From RBG-16-66-20 sp964616875 (GTDB lineage Bacteria > Pseudomonadota > Gammaproteobacteria > Burkholderiales > SG8-39), in the NCBI GenBank assembly GCA_964616875.1, contig CAZTSJ010000113.1:1-45145 (forward strand): a stretch of 45,145 nucleotides of DNA. Direction: 5' to 3'. This document shows positions 40,748 to 45,145 of the stretch, piece after piece (position 1 is the first letter of the stretch; each line of letters opens with the position of its first letter). Made by a program: the position numbers and the translations under genes. A model generated the notes under the pieces. That model ran no database searches. It was not told the DNA's origin and saw nothing but the letters and a program-made list of their open reading frames with translations.

Positions 40748-40795
40748 GCGGCGCCGCTGAATCAGGCGCCGCGCTCGCACGCTCGATCGCGTGCG
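40748..40795. other. two adjacent inverted repeats in the copper operon leader/intergenic region
   Basis: The 84 bases between two copper genes hold GCGGCGCC/GGCGCCGC (40748-40755 with 40765-40772) and CGCACGC/GCGTGCG (40776-40782 with 40789-40795). No T-run follows. They may slow or stop transcription or protect mRNA. Confidence 0.6.
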
Positions 40796-40816
40796 TCTGT
40801 TGGAGTCGAGAGAGCC

Positions 40817-41122
40817 ATGCATAGAATGACCCTTTTCGCGCTGCTGGCGTGCTTCACCGGCAGTGCCGCCGCACAGACCGCTGCGCGGCCCGATCCCGCC
40901 GATCCCAAGGCGGCCGTTCCGGCGCGCGCGTACGAATCCGCCTTCAAGGACTACCGGCCGTACGCCGATCCAGAGGTCATGCGCTGGCGCCAGGCCAATG
41001 AGGAAATGGGCCGTCTTGGCGGCCACATGGGTCACATGGGCCACGTGCCCCGGGAAAGCGGCCCGACCGTCAAGCCGGGTGCCAAGCCCCCAGCACCCGC
41101 AGGTCATGGAGGACACAAATGA
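40817..41122 (+). CDS. periplasmic His/Met-rich small protein of the copper operon
   Basis: 101 residues with a signal peptide (HRMTLFALLACFTGSAAA). A conserved-looking segment SAFKDYRPYADPEVMRWRQANEEMGRLGG is followed by GHMGHMGHVP and a GHGGHK tail, a likely copper-binding region. Such proteins commonly precede a TolC-like gene in copper loci. RBS-like GAGAGAG lies before the ATG. Overlaps the next gene by 4 bases. Confidence 0.75.
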   Translation: MHRMTLFALLACFTGSAAAQTAARPDPADPKAAVPARAYESAFKDYRPYADPEVMRWRQANEEMGRLGGHMGHMGHVPRESGPTVKPGAKPPAPAGHGGHK

Positions 41123-42519
41123 GAACCGCGATCGTGGCCTTCGCCAGCCTGCTGCTCGCCGGCTGCGCTACCTTCTCCGAGGACGGCGGTTTCGGCACGG
41201 TGCAGCGCACCGTAAAGGAGCGGACCGGCCAGGAAGCCAGGTGGGTGCGGACCGACGATGAAGCGAACGCGGTACGCGTAAGGACGCGCGAGATTCTTGC
41301 CCAGCCTCTCAGCGCGGACGACGCAGTGCAGCTTGCGCTTCTGAACAACCGGGGACTGCAGGCCACCTACGCGGAGCTCGGCATCACGGAGGCCGATCTG
41401 GTCCAGGCCGGCCGCGGGCCGAACCTGCGGCTGCACTGGTTGCGGACCAAATTTGGCAACGATGTCACGAAAGTCGAGGAGAGTTTCAGCTTCGACCTGC
41501 TCGGCGTCCTGCTGATGCCGCTGCGCCAGAAGATGGAGGCGCGGCGCTTCGAGCGCGTCCAGGCCGAGGTGACGGCCGAAGTGATCCGGGTCGCGTCGGA
41601 CACCCGCAAGGCCTGGGTACAAGCCGTCGCGGCGGCCGAAGCCGAGCGCTACATGGGGCAGGTGAAGGATGCCGCAGACGCGGGCGCCGAGCTCGCGCGC
41701 CGGATGGCCGCCGTGGGCAACTGGTCGAAGCTGAACCAGATGCGCGAGCAGGCGTTCTACGCGGACGCCGCGGCACAGCTGGCGCGCGCGAGGAACGAAG
41801 CCCATGCCGCGCGCGAGCGGCTCGTTCGACTGACCGGGCTGTGGGGCGGGGACCTCGAATTCAGGCTGCCAGAGCGGTTGCCGGATCTTCCGGGGGCGCT
41901 GCGCGACGGGGGCGAGCTGGAAGCCCGCGCCATGGAGCAGCGGCTGGATGTCAGGGCGGCGAAGCGTGAAGCCGAATGGGTTGCCGAATCGCTTGGCCTT
42001 GCCAAGGCGACACGGTTCATCAATGCCCTCGAGTTGGGCCGTGCGCGCACCAAAGAGGGCCATGAGGGGTTTTCCTATGGCTACGTGGTGGGTGTCGAGA
42101 TACCGATCTTCGACTGGGGCACGGCGCGGGTGGCCCGCGCCGAGGCAACCTACATGCAGGCCGCGCATCGCATCGCCCAGGTCGCGATCGACGCCCGCTC
42201 GGAGGTGCGCGAGCAGTACGGCGCCTATCGAACCGCATTCGATCTCGCACGCCACTACCGCGACGAGGTGGTGCCATTGCGAAAGCGCATCTCCGAGGAA
42301 ATGCTGCTGCGCTACAACGGCATGCTGGCAAGCGTTTTCGAGTTGCTCGCCGATTCGCGGGAGCAGGTCGCCGCGGTGAATTCGTATCTGGGCGCCTTGC
42401 GGGAGTTCTGGATCGCCGATGCCGAGCTCCAGGCAAGCCTTTCGGGGCGCGCCGGCGGCGGCACGGCCGCCAAGGGCGCCGACATGCCCTCGCCCGCCAT
42501 GGGCGGCCGCGGCCATTGA
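41119..42519 (+). CDS. TolC-family outer-membrane lipoprotein
   Basis: 466 residues. Lipobox LLLAGC (Cys16), then a TolC-type pair of long helical repeats: ADDAVQLALLNNRGLQATYAELGITEADLVQAG and, in the second half, a region of coiled coil with YVVGVEIPIFDWG, matching the family's P-I-F-D/N-x-G motif. Forms an outer-membrane duct in efflux. No RND or membrane-fusion gene is found beside it in the window; it is followed, by a stop overlapping a TTG, by the copper oxidase gene. The C-terminal tail is Gly/Ala/Met-rich. Confidence 0.85.
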   Translation: MRTAIVAFASLLLAGCATFSEDGGFGTVQRTVKERTGQEARWVRTDDEANAVRVRTREILAQPLSADDAVQLALLNNRGLQATYAELGITEADLVQAGRGPNLRLHWLRTKFGNDVTKVEESFSFDLLGVLLMPLRQKMEARRFERVQAEVTAEVIRVASDTRKAWVQAVAAAEAERYMGQVKDAADAGAELARRMAAVGNWSKLNQMREQAFYADAAAQLARARNEAHAARERLVRLTGLWGGDLEFRLPERLPDLPGALRDGGELEARAMEQRLDVRAAKREAEWVAESLGLAKATRFINALELGRARTKEGHEGFSYGYVVGVEIPIFDWGTARVARAEATYMQAAHRIAQVAIDARSEVREQYGAYRTAFDLARHYRDEVVPLRKRISEEMLLRYNGMLASVFELLADSREQVAAVNSYLGALREFWIADAELQASLSGRAGGGTAAKGADMPSPAMGGRGH

Positions 42520-42533
42520 ACAGGGACAACGAC

Positions 42534-43907
42534 ATGACGACACGCAGGAATTTCCTCAAGACCGCCGGCGCGGCAATGCTCGGCGCGGCGGCGGTAAGCC
42601 GCGCCGCCCAGGGCGCCGTGCCCGAAGCACCGAGCATGGACAAAGCCTCGACGCAACCGCCGCTCGCGCCGGCCAGCGGGCGCCCCTACAACCCGGTGGT
42701 GACCCTGAATGGCTGGACCCTGCCGTGGCGCATGAAGGATGGCGTCAAGGAGTTTCACCTCGTCGCCGAACCGGTGGTGCGCGAGATTGCGCCGGGGATG
42801 AAAGCGCATCTCTGGGGCTACAACGGGCAATCGCCCGGGCCGACGATCGAGGTGGTGGAGGGCGACAAAGTGCGCCTCTTCGTCACCAACAAGCTGCCCG
42901 AGCACACCACCATCCACTGGCACGGGCAACGGCTGCCCAACGGCATGGACGGCGTGGGCGGCTTGAACCAGCCGCAGATTCCGGTGGGCAAGACCTACGT
43001 GTACGAGTTCACGGCCAAGCGGCCGGGCACGTTCATGTATCACCCGCATGCCGACGAGATGACGCAGATGGCGATGGGCATGATGGGCTTCTGGGTCACG
43101 CACCCGAAGAATCCCGGCGCCATGCGCGTGGACCGCGATTTTGTATTCCTGCTCAACGCCTACGACATCGATCCCGGCAGCCGCACTCCGAAGGTCAACA
43201 CCATGCTCGACTTCAACCTGTGGACCTGGAACTCGCGCGCCTTCCCGGGCATCGACCCGCTGGTCTGCCGCCTGGGCGACAAGGTGCGCATCCGCATCGG
43301 CAACCTGACGATGACCAACCACCCGATCCACCTTCACGGCCACGAGTTCGTCGTGACCGGCACCGATGGTGGCCCGACTCCGCCGGGATCGCGTTGGCCG
43401 GAGGTGACCACCGACGTTGCGGTCGGCCAGATGCGCGCCATCGAGTTCGACGCCACTGAGCCCGGCGACTGGGCGTTCCATTGCCACAAGTCGCACCACA
43501 CCATGAATCCCATGGGCCATGAGGTGCCGAACATGATCGGCGTCGACCATCGCGGCGTCGCCGAGAAAATCATCCGCCTGGTGCCCGAGTACATGGTGAT
43601 GGGCGAGCGCGGCATGGCCGACATGGGCGAGATGGAAATGCAAATTCCCGACAACACCTTGCCGATGATGACGGGCACCGGCCCCTTCGGTGCGATCGAG
43701 ATGGGCGGCATGTTCACCACCGTGAAGATCCGGCAGGGACTTGCGCGAAACGACTACAAGGATCCGGGCTGGTACAAGCACCCGGCGGGCACCGTCGCCT
43801 ACGAATGGACCGGTGCCGCGCCGCTCGCTGAGCGCAAAGCGCTGATCGCCGCGCAACCCGGACCGACGCTCAAGATTCGCAAGCCGGCCGGGCATGGCAA
43901 GCACTGA
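42534..43907 (+). CDS. Tat-exported multicopper oxidase, two-domain type
   Basis: 457 residues from the ATG at 42534. Tat signal TTRRNFLKTAGAAM. Copper ligands: HWHG at residues 128-131, HPH at 170-172, HPIHLHGH at 263-270 and HCHKSHHTMNPM at 316-327, where the HCHx3Hx4M pattern gives the type 1 and type 3 sites with axial Met327. Only about 90 residues lie between the two halves, so there is no middle cupredoxin domain. The C-terminal region around residues 350-410 is Met-rich (MVMGERGMADMGEMEMQ). It likely oxidises Cu(I) in the periplasm. A TTG at 42516 would add six residues. Confidence 0.9.
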   Translation: MTTRRNFLKTAGAAMLGAAAVSRAAQGAVPEAPSMDKASTQPPLAPASGRPYNPVVTLNGWTLPWRMKDGVKEFHLVAEPVVREIAPGMKAHLWGYNGQSPGPTIEVVEGDKVRLFVTNKLPEHTTIHWHGQRLPNGMDGVGGLNQPQIPVGKTYVYEFTAKRPGTFMYHPHADEMTQMAMGMMGFWVTHPKNPGAMRVDRDFVFLLNAYDIDPGSRTPKVNTMLDFNLWTWNSRAFPGIDPLVCRLGDKVRIRIGNLTMTNHPIHLHGHEFVVTGTDGGPTPPGSRWPEVTTDVAVGQMRAIEFDATEPGDWAFHCHKSHHTMNPMGHEVPNMIGVDHRGVAEKIIRLVPEYMVMGERGMADMGEMEMQIPDNTLPMMTGTGPFGAIEMGGMFTTVKIRQGLARNDYKDPGWYKHPAGTVAYEWTGAAPLAERKALIAAQPGPTLKIRKPAGHGKH

Positions 43908-43945
43908 ATTTCCACGACCAATCAGCAATAGCAGAGGAGGAAACA

Positions 43946-44116
43946 ATGATTCGCACGCTTCTTGCAACCGCAGTGTCGATCGCGCTCATTTCAGGCCAGG
44001 TACTCGCGCATGACGACATACCGGCCAAACCCAAACCCAAGCCGGAAGCGGCGAAGGACGGCAAGGACCACAAGAAGGACGAGCACAAGGGAAAAGACCA
44101 TGACAAGAAACACTGA
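43946..44116 (+). CDS. 56-residue exported Lys/His/Asp-rich protein
   Basis: A signal peptide (RTLLATAVSIALISGQVLA) followed by a tail of Lys, Asp, His and Pro only (AKPKPKPEAAKDGK, then DHKKDEHKGKDHDKKH). RBS AGGAGG is seven bases before the ATG. Its last 17 bases overlap the cupredoxin gene. The His-Asp-Lys tail could bind copper or anions (inference). I recognise no named family. Confidence 0.7.
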   Translation: MIRTLLATAVSIALISGQVLAHDDIPAKPKPKPEAAKDGKDHKKDEHKGKDHDKKH

Positions 44117-44609
44117 GTCGCAACGCCTGTTCGGGCTGTTCGCGTTCGCGGCATGCGTGGGGTTTTCTCTTCCGGCCTATTCGCATGGCGACGCCAAGCA
44201 AGACAAAAAGGCCGCCAAGCCGATCTCGACGGAGGAGAAAGTGTTCGGGCGCGAAGGCGACCCCCAAAAAGCAGTGCGCACCGTGAGAGTCGACATGAGC
44301 GACAAGCTTCGCTTCACGCCCGACAGCCTGTCCGTCAAGCGGGGTGAAACCGTGAAGTTCGTCGTGAAAAACAGCGGCAAGCTCATGCACGAGATGGTGC
44401 TCGGCACGTTGCAGGAGCTGAAGGAGCACGCCGCGATGATGCTCAAGCATCCGACGATGGAACACGACGAGCCGTATATGGCGCACGTCGCCCCCGGCAA
44501 GACCGAGACCATGGCGTGGCAGTTCACCAAGGCGGGCGAGTTCTACTTCGGCTGTCTCGTTCCCGGTCATTTCGAGGGCGGTATGGTGGGAAGAATCATA
44601 GTCAAATGA
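44100..44609 (+). CDS. periplasmic cupredoxin
   Basis: 169 residues, signal peptide to about residue 29. Cupredoxin fold with FTPDSLSVKRGETVKFVVKN and the type 1 copper set His97 (GKLMHEMVLG), Cys152, His157 and Met162 (YFGCLVPGHFEGGM). Inserted Met/His-rich segment HAAMMLKHPTMEHDEPYMAH. An electron carrier or copper chaperone next to the oxidase. The ATG at 44100 lies inside the preceding gene. Confidence 0.9.
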   Translation: MTRNTESQRLFGLFAFAACVGFSLPAYSHGDAKQDKKAAKPISTEEKVFGREGDPQKAVRTVRVDMSDKLRFTPDSLSVKRGETVKFVVKNSGKLMHEMVLGTLQELKEHAAMMLKHPTMEHDEPYMAHVAPGKTETMAWQFTKAGEFYFGCLVPGHFEGGMVGRIIVK

Positions 44610-44619
44610 GGAGCAACAC

Positions 44620-44907
44620 ATGAAACGCATTGCAGCAGTTCTATTAACAACTCTCGCCGCCGGCCTTGCCTGCGCGCAGGCGACTGAAATGACGGAAGGC
44701 GAAATCCGCAAGGTGGACAAAGACGCGAAGAAGATCACCATCAAGCACGCGCCGATGCCAAGCCTCGATATGCCCGCGATGACGATGGTGTTCCAGGTCA
44801 AGGAACCAGCCATGCTCGAGCAGGTGAAAGCGGGCGACAAGGTGAAATTCGAAGCGCAAAAGCTCGGCGGTGCGTTCACCGTGACGAAGATCGAGGTGGC
44901 GAAATGA
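44620..44907 (+). CDS. CusF-like periplasmic copper-binding protein
   Basis: 95 residues with a signal peptide (to about residue 20) and an OB-fold-type domain. The ligand region KHAPMPSLDMPAMTMVFQV has His43, Met51, Met54 and Met56. At the place of the Trp that caps Cu(I) in E. coli CusF (W-P-E-M-T-M), this protein has Met51. RBS AGGAG precedes the ATG. Overlaps the next gene by 4 bases. Confidence 0.88.
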   Translation: MKRIAAVLLTTLAAGLACAQATEMTEGEIRKVDKDAKKITIKHAPMPSLDMPAMTMVFQVKEPAMLEQVKAGDKVKFEAQKLGGAFTVTKIEVAK

Positions 44908-45145
44908 CGCGCGGCCTTGCAGTGGTTCTGGCGTTTGCCGCGGCATCGGCGATAGCGCAGCACCAGCCCTACGCCGGGCAGCATGATCGGGAGATCAAGG
45001 CATTCTCGCCCGAGGAAGTGAAGCAGTACCTTTCGGGCGCCGGCATGGGCTATGCGAAACCGGCCGAGCTGAACCGCTTTCCCGGTCCGATGCACGTGCT
45101 GGAACTGGCGGACAAACTGAGTCTCACGCCCGCGCAGCGCGTGCG
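44904..45145 (+). CDS. exported protein, partial, probable LTxxQ/Spy-CpxP-like protein
   Basis: The first 80 residues are visible; the gene leaves the right edge. Signal peptide TRGLAVVLAFAAASAIA. Then AFSPEEVKQYLSGAGMGYAKPAELNRFPGPMHVLELADKL, split here for length, ending LSLTPAQR, a typical LTxxQ helix of periplasmic metal-responsive or chaperone proteins. Co-translated with the CusF-like gene (ATGA). Confidence 0.7.
   Translation, partial: MTRGLAVVLAFAAASAIAQHQPYAGQHDREIKAFSPEEVKQYLSGAGMGYAKPAELNRFPGPMHVLELADKLSLTPAQRV

Noticed and set aside
43986..45095. Minus-strand open frame of about 369 codons at the right edge
   Set aside because: It is antisense to the cupredoxin and CusF-like genes and has no credible domain.
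1..45145. Mobile elements, CRISPR arrays, tRNA or rRNA genes
   Set aside because: No transposase, integrase or phage protein, no regularly spaced repeats with unique spacers, and no tRNA cloverleaf or rRNA sequence was seen; the tandem repeats found have no spacers.

Overview
The window is a GC-rich chromosome segment (roughly mid-60s percent GC by eye, not computed) with tightly packed genes, many ATGA/GTGA overlaps and frequent GTG/TTG starts. Gene content points to a betaproteobacterium or close relative. The markers are the DUF3305-DUF3306-polyferredoxin-TorD-formate dehydrogenase arrangement, a complete System I cytochrome c maturation operon, a tesA/ybbA/ybbP-type locus and a CueR-type copper regulon. 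I see no rRNA, tRNA, CRISPR array, insertion sequence or phage gene. Assignments rest on recognising sequence motifs; no database search was run.

Layout. (1) 1-4699, minus strand: a formate dehydrogenase operon. In transcription order it is DUF3305, DUF3306, a 702-residue multi-cluster ferredoxin, a TorD-like chaperone, a small Tat-signal protein and the catalytic subunit, whose C-terminus lies off the left edge. (2) 4779-7608, plus strand: moaA, fdhD and an acyl-CoA-dehydrogenase-like gene, which supply and activate the molybdenum cofactor. (3) 7655-8851, minus: an MFS transporter. (4) 8927-15730, plus: ccmABCDEFGHI, followed by mobA, moeA, a thiol-dioxygenase-like cupin and ctaA (heme A synthase). 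(5) 19248-24301, minus: a small protein, a nucleotidyltransferase, rmuC and a YbbP/YbbA-like ABC transporter; tesA diverges and overlaps the transporter ATPase gene head to head. (6) 24926-29079: a zinc-ribbon membrane protein, then a selenium locus in which senA and the selD homologue (senC) run on the minus strand and senB on the plus strand. This matches the selenoneine biosynthesis set. (7) 29072-37411: accessory genes including a TlpA-like thioredoxin, a Tat-exported transglutaminase-like protein, two YHS-type lipoproteins, DUF547 and DUF3047 proteins, two alpha/beta hydrolases, an ATP-grasp protein and a methyltransferase. (8) 37498-45145, plus: copper homeostasis, with a CueR-type promoter, a P-type copper ATPase, cueR, a second probable CueR box, then a His/Cys-rich protein, a His/Met-rich protein, a TolC-like lipoprotein, a two-domain multicopper oxidase, a tiny Lys/His/Asp-rich protein, a cupredoxin, a CusF-like protein and a partial gene at the right edge.

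How the parts connect. Formate dehydrogenase needs the molybdenum cofactor (moaA, mobA, moeA here), sulfur insertion (fdhD) and a TorD-like chaperone. Ccm and CtaA serve the cytochromes that would take the electrons. The catalytic subunit carries cysteine, not selenocysteine, at the active site, so the selD homologue is not needed for it. That fits a role of SelD in selenoneine synthesis with its neighbours senA and senB. The copper block is a CueR-controlled efflux, oxidation and sequestration system in the envelope.

The most notable points are the selenoneine locus with start codons only 23 bp apart, two unrelated hairpins each duplicated in tandem between convergent genes, several overlapping divergent gene starts, and the copper operon with a two-domain oxidase and uncharacterised small proteins.
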